From Chaunax sp. Z400 (lineage: Eukaryota > Chordata > Actinopteri > Lophiiformes > Chaunacidae): a stretch of DNA of 64,000 nucleotides. Shown here piece after piece: positions 34,804-46,661 of the stretch. Each line of letters starts with the position of its first letter. Position 1 is the stretch's first letter. Location: contig JBAGJB010000170.1 in assembly GCA_037577475.1 (NCBI GenBank), positions 310,001 through 374,000 of the forward strand, written 5' to 3'. A program made the translations under genes and the position numbers. The notes under the pieces were generated by a model, which saw only the letters and a list, made by a program, of their open reading frames with translations, made no database searches and was not told the origin of the DNA.

Positions 34804-36279
34804 AATTTCGCATCTCATTACCAATTTTTTTCCGCATCTCATTACCAATTTTTTTTTTAGCATCTCATTACCAATTGTTTTTTTTTTTTTTTCTGCATCT
34901 CATTACCAAATTTTTTTTTGCATCTCATTACCAATTTTTTTCTTCCGCATCTCATTACCATTTTTTTTTATTTTATATATTTTTCGCATCTCATTACCAA
35001 TTGTTTTTTTGTTTTTTGTTTTTCATCTCATTACCAAATTTTTTTTAGCATCTCATTAACAATTTTTTTTAGCATCTCATTACCAATTTTTTTCTTCCGC
35101 ACCTCATTACCATTTTTTTTTCCCGCATCTCATTACCAATTATTATTTTTTTCCCCCTGCACCTCATTACCAAATTTTTTTAGCATCTCATTACCATTTT
35201 TCCCCCCGCATCTCATTACCAATTTTTTTTCCGCATCTCATTACCAATTTTTGTTTTTTTCCCTGTTTTTCCCCACATCTCATTACCAATTTTTTTTCCG
35301 CATCTCATTACCAATTATTATTTTTTTTTCCTGCATCTCATTACCAAATTTTTTTAGCATCTCATTACCATTTTTCCCCCCGCATCTCATTACCAAATTT
35401 TTTTCCGCATCTCATTACCAATTTTTGTTTTTTCCCTGTTTTTCCCCACATCTCATTACCAATTTTTTTTTCCGCATCTCATTACCAATTTTTTTTTTTT
35501 CCTGCATCCCATTACCAAATTTTTTTAGCATCTCATTACCATTTCCCCCCCCGCATCTCATTACCAATTTTTTTTCCGCATCTCATTACCAATTTTTTAA
35601 GCATTTTTTTTTAAATTCCGCATCTCATTACCAATTTTTTTTCGCATCTCATTACCAATTTTTTCCCCCGCATCTCATCACCAATTTTTTTTCTTTTTTT
35701 TCTGCATCTCATTACCAATTTTTTTTCTCGCATCTCATTACCAATTTTTTCCCCGCATCTCATTACCAATTTTTTTCCCCGCATCTCATTACCAATTTTT
35801 TTTTCTTTTTTTTCTGCATCTCATTACCAATTTTTTTTCTCGCATCTCATTACCAATTTTTTTTCTTCCGCATCTCATTACCAATTATTTTTTATTATTA
35901 TATTTTTTCGCATCTCATTACCAATTTTTTTTTTCCCTTCTCGCATCCCATTACCAATTTTTTTCCGCATCTCATTACTTTTTTTCCCCCGCATCTCATT
36001 ACCAATTTTTTTTGTTTTTTTCCTGTTATTTTTGCATCTCATTACCAATTTTTTTTCCGCATCTCATTACCAATTTTATTTTTCGCATCTCATTAACAAT
36101 TATTATTTTATTTTTTCCCCGCATCTCATTACCAATTTTTTTTCGCATCTCATTACCATTTTCCCCCCGCATCTCATTACCGATTTTTTTTTCGCATCTC
36201 ATTACCAATTTTTTTTAATCATTTTTTTTTTTTTTTTAAATTCGCATCTCATTACCAATTTTTTTTCGCATCTCATTAC
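34804..36279 (-). repeat. GGTAATGAGATGCG + poly-A array, right (inverted) part
   Basis: The same unit inverted (CGCATCTCATTACCAATTTT) for about 1.48 kb, twice the length of the left part. The flip at 34803 is therefore off-centre relative to the palindrome axis near 35185, leaving roughly 770 bp of unpaired units. Open frames rich in SHYQFF and HLITNFF are artefacts of the unit. Confidence 0.95.
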
Positions 36280-36608
36280 CTAACTTTTACAAATACTTTA
36301 AAGTAAAATAAAATACAATTAACAAACAAATAAACAATGCTTTAGAATTGTTATTACGTAATGCACCATGTTATTACATTTTCTAGAGAATAAAAAAGTT
36401 GCAAGTGCATTTTGTAATAATCTTCTCAAAATGTAATAACTTATTACATAATGTGGCAAAATTTATTACAAAATGCGTTGGGGCAGTTTATTACAAAATG
36501 CGGCAGTTTATTACAAAATGCGGCTTTATTACAAAATGAAATGAAAAAGTTATTACATTTTGGACGTTTATTACAAAATGCACCGTTATTACAAAATGCG
36601 GCTCAACA
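36280..36608. repeat. GCATTTTGTAATAA motif cluster, right arm
   Basis: Reverse complement of 33764-34093, with TTATTACAAAATGC units spaced irregularly and the same AT-rich spacer. Confidence 0.85.
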
Positions 36609-37918
36609 AACCTTTAGTATAAACCTTTAGTATAAACCTTTAGTATAAACCTTTAGTATAAACCTTTAGTTAAACCTTTAGTATAAACCTTTAGTTAAAC
36701 CTTTAGTATAAACCTTTAGTTAAACCTTTAGTATAAACCTTTAGTTAAACCTTTAGTATAAACCTTTAGTATAAACCTTTAGTATAAACCTTTAGTATAA
36801 ACCTTTAGTATAAACCTTTAGTTGAACCTTTAGTATAAACCTTTAGTATAAACATTTAGTATAAACCTTTAGTCAAACCTTTAGTTAAACCTTTAGTTAA
36901 ACCTTTAGTTAAACCTTTACTATAAACCTTTAGTAATAAACCTTTAGTAATAAACCTTTAGTATAAACCTTTAGTATAAACCTTTAGTATAAACCTTTAG
37001 TTAAACCTTTAGTATAAACCTTTAGTATAAACCTTTAGTCAAACCTTTAGTATAAACCTTTAGTATAAACCTTTATTATAAACCTTTAGTATAAACCTTT
37101 AGTATAAACCTTTATTATAAACCTTTAGTATAAACCTTTAGTATAAACCTTTAGTATAAACCTTTATTATAAACCTTTAGTATAAACCTTTAGTTAAACC
37201 TTTAGTATAAACCTTTAGTATAAACCTTTAGTATAAACCTTTAGTTAAACCTTTAGTTAAACCTTTAGTATAAACCTTTAGTATAAACCTTTAGTTAAAC
37301 CTTTAGTATAAACCTTTAGTTAAACCTTTAGTATAAACCTTTAGTATAAACCTTTAGTATAAACCTTTATTATAAACCTTTAGTATAAACCTTTAGTTAA
37401 ACCTTTAGTATAAACCTTTAGTATAAACCTTTAGTATAAACCTTTAGTTAAACCTTTAGTTAAACCTTTAGTATAAACCTTTAGTATAAACCTTTAGTTA
37501 AACCTTTAGTATAAACCTTTAGTTAAACCTTTAGTATAAACCTTTAGTATAAACCTTTAGTATAAACCTTTAGTTAAACCTTTAGTTAAACCTTTAGTAT
37601 AAACCTTTAGTATAAACCTTTAGTTAAACCTTTAGTATAAACCTTTAGTTAAACCTTTAGTATAAACCTTTAGTTAAACCTTTAGTATAAACCTTTAGTA
37701 TAAACCTTTAGTATAAACCTTTAGTATAAACCTTTAGTTAAACCTTTAGTTAAACCTTTAGTATAAACCTTTAGTCAAACCTTTAGTGTAAACCTTTAGT
37801 ATAAACCTTTAGTAAAAACCTTTAGTATAAACCTTTAGTATAAAAATTTTAGTTAAACCTTTAGTTAAACCTTTAGTATAAACCTTTAGTATAAACCTTT
37901 AGTATAAACCTTTAGTTT
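36609..37918. repeat. 12/13-bp minisatellite, right arm
   Basis: Reverse complement of the left-arm minisatellite (units AGTATAAACCTTT and AGTTAAACCTTT). Rare variants such as AGTCAAACC and TTATAAACC fall at mirrored positions. Confidence 0.95.
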
Positions 37919-38984
37919 CTTGTAGTAATGTATAATAATCTTCTCACTTCTTCTCATGTCAAACCTTTTCTCCCCTAACAATAGCTCTCCATTATATAGA
38001 GCCATCTGATTAATGTGTTTACTGCTCTGTGATCCCTTCCAGGGTCTTACTTTAAACAGACAACGATGGAAACCAAAGTATTGATGCTGTACCATAGGAG
38101 TGGTAATTGAAGTCGTACTAACTCGGCGTTTCATTCTCACGTAATGGTAAGCATATAGATATATAAGCATTAATCATGTGGATCAACAGTGTTGCATGCA
38201 AGTATAACAACAGAGCTAAACAACAAGTAGAAGCTGGTAGTAGCTAACATGTCCTTATGGGTACAGAACAACACAAACATAGTGGAAACATACAGTCAGA
38301 TTGTATGAAATGTACTCTAGTTACATCACTCCTTTGTCTTAATTTGAAAAGGATCAATCTAACTTTTATCAGCTGTTTTGAAACTGTTGTAACTTGACCA
38401 GCACTGACTTCAGACTAATTCCCTTTTTCTTTTGGTGTTTATATTATTGTGTGTTGCATTGAGAAGTAACTTAAATGTTTTGATGAGGTGAAGTTAGGAG
38501 GAAAACAGGAGATTTGATATAAAGTTCAGAACAAATCAAATCAGCTCCTTCGATCTAAGGGTTGTAGAGTAGGACTGTTATTACAGGAGCAACATGTGAA
38601 GGAAATTAGCTAGTAGCTAAATCTGCTGCAAAGCATCGTCTCTCTTACTTGAGACTAATGTATTTGTACATGGTCCCTGATGTAAATAAACTTAATAAAC
38701 TAAACTACACTGAACATATGGCTGTTTTTAAACAGTCATTTTAATACCTGCATTTATAAGTCTGTATTTATCCAGAATAAAAGGCTTCACACAGAGAGCT
38801 GCCCAATACGGTCCTCCACTGCTGGTCAGTGGGAGTCGCCCAGTCTTTTACTGGGAGAAGCTCTACTGGAGCGAATGCTTTACTACATTATTACTAATTA
38901 TTAGATGGACTGTCAGATCATGGCACCAAGAGGAAGATGTCTTCTAACTTTACTGCTGACATGGCCTCTAGCACCACCATGATG
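37919..38984. other. Unassigned sequence of the right palindrome arm
   Basis: Mirror of 31387-32452, with no gene recognised. On plus, TGTACATGGTCCCTGATGTA followed by AATAAACTTAATAAAC near 38665 looks like the end of an old retroposon or a polyadenylation signal; this is weak. Confidence 0.5.
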
Positions 38985-41900
38985 TATAAATAGCTCATAT
39001 ATACAAAAGGACTTGGGCTGCTCCACATAAATGCAAGAAGTTTGGTCTCTAAACGGGACTATATTAATATTTTGATCCAACAGACAGACCCAGATATTTT
39101 AATCATCTCTGAGTCTTGGTTGAAAAATACTGTCCCTGACTCTGCTGTTAATATTGTTGGTTTTAACCTTTTTAGAGCAGACAGAAAAGGGAAAGGTGGT
39201 GGTGTAGCTATCTTTGTTAAAACATGTTTCCCGGTAACAGTACTCATCTCATCATCTGTTCCAAAAGAGTTTGAATGTCTGGCTTTGTCAGTAAATCTTG
39301 GGGGAAAAACATCATTGACACTGATTGGGACATATAGACCCCCTTCAGCTCTCCCCCAAGCAATTGATAATCTTTTTGACATTTTCTCTCCATATACAGC
39401 TACAGAATTGCTAATCATGGGTGATTTAAACGTTGACTGGGAAAAAACGACCTCAAAGATTTGTGCACAAATTTAAACCTAACACAATTAATAACCAAGC
39501 CAACACGTCCTAATGTGAAATGCAGCTCCAAATCCTCCCTGATAGACATCATTCACATCAATATGCCTCAGAGATATCCAGCCAGTGGAGTTTTTCCCCA
39601 AGATTTCAGTGATCACTGCCCAATTGCTTGCATTAGGAATGTGAAAGTATGTAGAACAAAGACACGCATTTTAACTAAAAGGAATTTCAGGCACTTTGAC
39701 ACTCAGGGGTTCCTACATGATCTGAATACATGTAATTTAGATAGAGTGACTCTTATACCAGACCCACACCTAGCCTTCACCTATTTCTGTGGCTGACAAA
39801 CATGCTCCTTACAGGAAACTACGTATTAAGGACAGATATACTGCCTGGTTCTCACACGAGCTATCAGAAATAACACAAAGAGAAACTCTGCATGGGCAAA
39901 GGCTAGAAACACTGAGGATGCGTCAGATTGGACTCTGTTTAGGCAGTTGCGAAACAGATGCACTCCTATGATCAGTAAAGCTAAATCCTCATATTATCTT
40001 AATTCCTTACAACTGAGTGCCGGTAATCCAATTAAATTCTGGAATACAATTAAATCAATGAAGAATAATTCCACCCCTCCACTTCCTCTCCAATTACCGT
40101 CTGACAACGGTCCCGTAAATGACAAAGCAGAAATTTGTAATGTTTTTAATTCTCATTTTATTAACACACGACATTTATTTGATAAAATCAATCTGAAAAA
40201 TACTGCCATCTCAGGACAACATTATCAACCAGACATCTGTCAATCAGGAAAAGAGCTCTCTGGGAATCCTAGGAGTACTTTCTCATTTAGTCCACTATCT
40301 GAATCGGAAGTTGGTGATGCTCTTTTTAGGATAGACTCAAAAAAGTCGATTGGTGCCGACCAGCTTGACCCCAGTCTTTTGAGGACAGCTGCCTCAGTCA
40401 TAGCTGGACCTGTTTCATATATTTTTAATCTGTCTCTTAGAACAGGAATTGTTTCCTATCTGGAAAACTGCTTACGTGCTCCCACTTCACAAGGGAAGAG
40501 ATCGTAAAGATTTAAATAATTACCGTCCAATATCCAAGCTTTCCTGTTTAGCCAAAACTCTAGAATCTTTTGTAAATCGTCAATTAAATTCATTCCTACA
40601 GACAAATTGCATTTTAAATACCTTTCAGTCTGGTTTCAGATCAGGTCATAGCACCATTTCAGCTGCTTCTCTAGTTCTCAATGACATCATATGTACTCTT
40701 GACAATGGACACCACTGTGCTGCTTTATTCATCGACCTGTCTAAAGCCTTTGATACAGTCGACCACTCAGTTTTATTAGATAGACTAGCTGCAGCTGGCA
40801 TAACCAGAATGCCCACCAATGGTTCACAAACTATCTTGCAGATAGAACTCAACGTATTGTTGCAGATTCTACTCATTCGAACATTCTGAAGGTCACTAAA
40901 GGAGTACCACAGGGTTCAAATTTAGGCCCCTTACTCTTCTCACTGTATATTAATAACATTGCGTCATTTGACAATGGCTGTAAGGTGCATTTTTATGCTG
41001 ACGACACTGTGTTATATTCATCTGCTTCTACATTGAGGAGAGCATTATCTATCCTGCATCCTGCTTTTGGGTCAATCCAGCACGCACTCCTTGATCTTAA
41101 ACATGTTTTAAGTGGAACAAAAACAAAATATATGATATTTTCTAGATCCCGCTCCCTGGAGGGAACTGATTTAAATATTTGTACTCTAAATGGTTTAAAA
41201 GTTTAAAAAGTGTCCTCCTACAAGTACCTTAGTATTGTTATTGATGAAAAGCTCTCTTTAAAAAATCATGTTGATGAGCTAGTTAAAAAGCTAAGGATGA
41301 ATCTTGCGTTCTTCTTTAGAAATAGATCCTGCTTCTCAGCTGAAGCTAGAAGGCGGTTAGTACAGTCCACTTTCCTGCCTGTACTTGATTATGGTGACAT
41401 TTTTTATATGCATGCTACCTCTACCACATTGAAAGCACTCGATACTGTTTATCATTCAGCACTTCGTTTCATTACTGGTTATCATTTTAGAATGCATCAC
41501 TGTGATCTTTACCAGGCTGTAGGTTGGTCATCACTCTCCACAAGGAGTAGGCAGCACCTGCTTATTTATGCTTATAAAGCTATATTACAGAAGGTACCCA
41601 GCTATCTGGCATCACTAATTTCATGGCGCTCTAATGCCCACCAAACAAGATCTCAGGATTGGTTACTCCTCGAAGTGCCAACCGTTAGAACTGAACAAGG
41701 AAAAACTGCTTTTAGCGATTGTGTGGCTAGAGCCTGGAATAAGTTCCAAGAGGCTGCTAAATTAAAGACAATCATCTCCTTGACCATTTTTAAAGATTTA
41801 TTATATGAATTGGACGCAGAGGACTGCAAATGTTTTATCTTGAAATTATTTTATTGATTGATTTGCTGCTATTAATGTCATGTCTCATTGCTTTTCCCCC

Positions 41901-42126
41901 TGTTTTGTTGTCTCTTAATTGTTTTAGATTAGATTACTGTTCATAACCATGGCACCATTTAAGGCTGATGTTTTTTATTACTTTTCCTCTTGTTCTATTG
42001 TTTTTGTTTTGCTTTTGAATTGTGTTTAATTGTATCATGTTTTAAATTATTGTATGTAACCAGGGCTTCGTTGAAAATGAGACTCCAGTCTCAATGGATT
42101 TCCCTGTCTAAATAAAGGTTAATAAT
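38985..42126 (+). pseudogene. CR1/L2/Rex-type LINE, right palindrome copy
   Basis: Mirror copy of the LINE at 28246-31386, in plus orientation. The endonuclease domain covers about 38985-39470, the reverse transcriptase about 40450-41050 with FYADDTVLYSS at about 40990, and the C-terminal part ends with a stop at 41857. A 3' UTR follows to AATAAAGGTTAATAATAATA near 42111-42130. Frameshifts lie near the A run at 39440-39455, near 39780, 39870-39900, 40450 and 40800, and an in-frame TAA lies at about 41204. These lesions match the left copy. A few substitutions separate the arms (for example ELDAEDC here, ELDVEDC on the left). Confidence 0.9.
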
Positions 42127-42678
42127 AATATATTAAAGGAGTTGTGACATCAGTTTTAACACAACCATTTCCACAGCAAATACAAAACATTCTTTTTTTA
42201 ATCTGCTACACCTTTATTTCTGACAGTCTGGAGTAATTTGTTAGCACATAAAAAAAAGCTACAGCTCCTTTTTAAATTTACCAGCACAGCAGTCAAAAAT
42301 CATAGTTTGGTTTCTTTTTTTCTATATAAATACATTTTTCTTATTATAGTCTTTTTGTTTTCTTTAATATCAGCTGCTGTAATGTGTGAAGATGGCTGCT
42401 AAATTCATCATGGACCCTGTTTTAGTTGTTTTTTAAATCACTATTACCCTTATCTACACATGGAATACATATGTAACCCAGGTCCTATATTCAAAATGTA
42501 AATATATGCTAAATGCATTTCAATCGTAGTATATTATGTTATCATGTTATGTATCTGCCCAGTTCTCGGGCGAACTATCGCGGTATTTTCCACATCGAAT
42601 CAGAGCAGCCGCAGGGCGTTATACCGGTAGTGCCAGCTGCTTACCATTGGAAATGAATGGCTTGGCGTGTATGGTGTG
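42127..42678. other. Outer flank of right palindrome arm
   Basis: Mirror of 27659-28245, lacking a 34-bp stretch that the left arm has near 28145-28180. No gene is seen. It ends directly at the satellite. Confidence 0.7.
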
Positions 42679-43170
42679 GACATGTCATATCTCGGGAAAG
42701 GAAGGTCGCACAGACTCGGGACAAAGACTGGTGTTCTCAGAGACCACATAAACCCCTAGACGGACGTTGGTCCCGAGTCTCTACGACCTTCCGTTTCCGA
42801 GATACACCCATTCACTATAGGCGAACCAAACCCCATTCACTTCAATGGGAAAATAAACTTGAGTATAACTCGGGAACGGAAGGTCGTAGAGACTCGGGAA
42901 CCTGATCCGTCGGACATCATTCGTGGTCTCTGAACACGCCAGACTTCTCCCCGAGTCTCTACGACCTTCCGTTCCCGAGATACAAACATTCCAAAAATCA
43001 CCAAAAATACATGTCATATCTCGGGAACCGTAAGTCGTAGAGACTCGGTTTACCTGCTGGCGTTCTTGGAGACCCCATAAAACCATTGAAAGAGCTTATC
43101 CCCGAGTCTCTACGACCTTCCGTTCAAAAGTTACCAACCCGGGTAGGGCCCCGATTGAGTTTTTATCCCC

Positions 43171-43208
43171 TTAACCCTAACCCTAACCGTAACCCTAACC
43201 CCTAACCC
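43171..43208 (-). repeat. Short interstitial telomere tracts (first of about 26)
   Basis: TTAACCCTAACCCTAACC with a CCGTAA variant, then CCCTAACCCCTAACCC. Similar tracts begin near 46230, 46822, 47419, 48010, 48602, 49194, 49791, 50388, 50979, 51571, 52163, 52760, 53351, 53943, 54535, 55126, 55723, 58418, 59015, 59612, 60203, 60795, 61387, 62789 and 63868. Each has three to five hexamers, and all read CCCTAA on plus. The strand given is that of TTAGGG. Confidence 0.92.
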
Positions 43209-43278
43209 ACACTTGTCCGCGAGTTTCTACGACCTTCCGTTCCCGAGATACAGACATTCAAAATACGCCCCTACTGGA

Positions 43279-45736
43279 CATGTCATATCTCGGGAAAGGA
43301 AGGTCGCACAGACTCGGGACAAAGACTGGTGTTCTCAGAGACCACATAAACCCCTAGACGGACGTTGGTCCCGAGTCTCTACGACCTTCCGTTTCCGAGA
43401 TACACACATTCACTATAGGCGAACCAAACCCCATTCACTTCAATGGGAAAATAAACTTGAGTATAACTCGGGAAGGGAAGGTCGTAGAGACTCGGGACCC
43501 TGATCCGTCGGACATAATTCGTGGTCTCTGAACACGCCAGACTTCTCCCCGAGTCTCTACGACCTTCCGTTCCCGAGATACAGACATTCAAAATACGCCC
43601 CTACTGGACATGTCATATCTCGGGAAAGGAAGGTCGCACAGACTCGGGATAAAGACTGGTGTTCTCAGAGACCACATAAACCCCTAGACGGACGTTGGTC
43701 CCGAGTCTCTACGACCTTCCGTTTCCGAGATACACCCATTCACTATAGACGAACCAAACCCCATTCACTTCAATGGGAAAATAAACTTGAGTATAACTTG
43801 GGAACGGAAGGTCGTAGAGACTCGGGACCCTGATCCGTCGGACATCATTCGTGGTCTCTGAACACGCCAGACTTCTCCCCGAGTCTCTACGACCTTCCGT
43901 TCCCGAGATACAGATATTCAAAATACGCCCCTACTGGACATGTCATATCTCGGGTAAGGAAGGTCGCATAGACTCGGGACAAAGACTGGTGTTCTCAGAG
44001 ACCACATAAACCCCTAGACGGACGTTGGTCCCGAGTCTCTACGACCTTCCGTTTCCGAGATACACACATTCACTATAGGCGAACCAAAGCCCATTCACTT
44101 CAATGGGAAAATAAACTTGAGTATAACTCGGGAACGGAAGGTCGTAGAGACTCGGGACCCTGATCCGTCGGACATAATTCGTGGTCTCTGAACACGCCAG
44201 ACTTCTCCCCGAGTCTCTACGACCTTGCGTTCCCGAGATACAGACATTCAAAATACGCCCCTACTGGACATGTCATATCTCGGGAAAGGAAGGTAGCACA
44301 GACTCGGGACAAAGACCTGTGTTCTCAGAGACCACATACACCCCTAGACGGACGTTGGTCCCGAGTCTCTACGACCTTCAGTTTCCGAGATACACACATT
44401 CACTATAGGCGAACCAAACCCCATTCACTTCAATGGGAAAATAAACTTGAGTATAACTCGGGAACGGAAGGTCGTAGAGACTCGGGACCCTGATCCGTCG
44501 GACATAATTCGTGGTCTCTGAACACGCCAGACTTCTCCCCGAGTCTCTACGACCTTCCGTTCCCGAGATACAGACATTCAAAATACGCCCCTACTGGACA
44601 TGTCATATCTCGGGAAAGGAAGGTCGCACAGACTCGGGACAAAGACTGGTGTTCTCAGAGACCACATTAACCCCTAGACGGACGTTGGTCCCGAGTCTCT
44701 ACGACCTTCCGTTTCCGAGATACACACATTCACTATAGGCGAACCAAACCCCATTCACTTCAATGGGAAAATAAACTTGAGTATAACTCGGGAAGGGAAG
44801 GTCGTAGAGACTCGGGACCCTGATCCGTCGGACATAATTCGTGGTCTCTGAACACGCCAGACTTCTCCCCGAGTCTCTACGACCTTCCGTTCCCGAGATA
44901 CAGACATTCAAAATACGCCCCTACTGGACATGTCATATCTCGGGAAAGGAAGGTAGCACAGACTCGGGACAAAGACGGGTGTTCTCAGAGACCACATAAA
45001 CCCCTGGACGGACGTTGGTCCCGAGTCTCTACGACCTTCCGTTTCCGAGATACACACATTCACTATAGGCGAACCAAACCCCATTCACTTCAATGGGAAA
45101 ATAAACTTGAGTATAACTCGGGAACGGAAGGTCGTAGAGACTCGGGACCCTGATCCGTCGGACATAATTCGTGGTCTCTGAACACGCCAGACTTCTCCCC
45201 GTGTCTCTACGACCTTCCGTTCCCGAGATACAGACATTCAAAATACGCCCCTACTGGACATGTCATATCTCGGGAAAGGAAGGTCGCACAGACTCGGGAC
45301 AAAGACTGGTGTTCTCAGAGACCACATAAACCCCTAGAAGGACGTTGGTCCCGAGTCTCTACGACCTTCCGTTTCAGAGATACACACATTCACTATAGGC
45401 GAACCAAACCCCATTCACTTCAATGGGAAAATAAACTTGAGTATAACTCGGGAACGGAAGGTCGTAGAGACTCGGGACCCTGATCGGTCGGACATAATTC
45501 GTGGTCCCTGAACACGCCAGACTTCTCCCCGAGTCTCTACGACCTTCCGTTCCCGAGATACAAACATTCCAAAAATCACCAAAAATACATGTCATATCTC
45601 GGGAACCGTAAGTCGTAGAGACTCGGTTTACCTGCTGGCGTTCTTGGAGACTCCATAAAACCATTGAAAGAGCTTATCCCCGAGTCTCTACGACCTTCCG
45701 TTCCCGAGATACAGACATTCAAAATACGCCCCTACT
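43279..45736. repeat. Block of 330-bp satellite units without telomere tract
   Basis: The spacer landmark GGACATGTCATATCTCGGG recurs at 43279, 43609, 43939, 44269, 44599, 44929 and 45259, exactly every 330 bases. It then falls at 45737, after a hybrid unit carrying part of the long-unit insert. Similar short units occur near 56450-57920 and 61960-62570. Confidence 0.93.
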
Positions 45737-46661
45737 GGACATGTCATATCTCGGGAAAGGAAGGTCGCACAGACTCGGGACAAAGACTGGTGTTCTCAGA
45801 GACCACATAAACCCCTAGACGGACGTTGGTCCCGAGTCTCTACGACCTTCCGTTTCCGAGATACACACATTCACTATAGGCGAACCAAAGCCCATTCACT
45901 TCAATGGGAAAATAAGCTTGAGTATAACTCGGGAACGGAAGGTCGTAGAGACTCGGGACCCTGATCCGTCGGACATAATTCGTGGTCTCCGAACACGCCA
46001 GACTTCTCCCCGAGTCTCTACGACCTTCCTTTCCCGAGATACAAACATTCCAAAAATCACCAAAAATACATGTCATATCTCGGGAACCGTAAGTCGTAGA
46101 GACTCGGTTTACCTGCTGGCGTTCTTGGAGACCCCATAAAACCATTGAAAGAGCTTATCCCCGAGTCTCTACGACATTCCGTTCAAAAGTTACCAACCCG
46201 GGTAGGGCCCCGATTGAGTTTTTATCTCCTTAACCCTAACCCTAACCCTAACCCCTAACCCACACTTGTTCGCGAGTCTCTACGACCTTCCGTTCCTGAG
46301 ATACAGACATTCAAAATACGCCCCTACTGGACATGTCATATCTCGGGAAAGGAAGGTCGCACAGACTCGGGACAAAGACTGGTGTTCTCAGAGACCACAT
46401 AAACCCCTAGACGGACGTTGGTCCCGAGTCTCTACGTCCTTCCGTTTCCGAGATACACACATTCACTATAGGCGAACCAAACCCCATTCACTTCAATGGG
46501 AAAATAAACTTGAGTATAACTCGGGAACGGAAGGTCGTAGAGACTCGGGACCCTGATCCGTCGGACATAATTCGTGGTCTCCGAACACGCCAGACTTCTC
46601 CCCGAGTCTCTACGACCTTCCTTTCCTGAGATACAAACATTCCAAAAATCACCAAAAATAC

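Larger units (their letters stand above)
27659..42678. repeat. Giant inverted repeat (palindrome), about 15 kb
   Basis: The left arm and the right arm are reverse complements. For matching points the two coordinates add up to 70,371 over the inner 28.5-41.9 kb (32201 with 38170, 28514 with 41857) and to 70,337 near the outer ends. The 34-base shift is explained by a stretch present at about 28145-28180 on the left and absent on the right. The outer ends are at CACACCATAC (27659) and GTATGGTGTG (42678). The arms are close to identical, with a few base changes, for example in the LINE 3' region (MNLGFFF on the left, MNLAFFF on the right). The unpaired centre is about 0.8 kb. Confidence 0.93.

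Noticed and set aside
34918..36283. Long frame rich in SHYQFF and HLITNFF
   Set aside because: It is a translation of the CGCATCTCATTACC plus poly-T array and changes frame with every T-run length.
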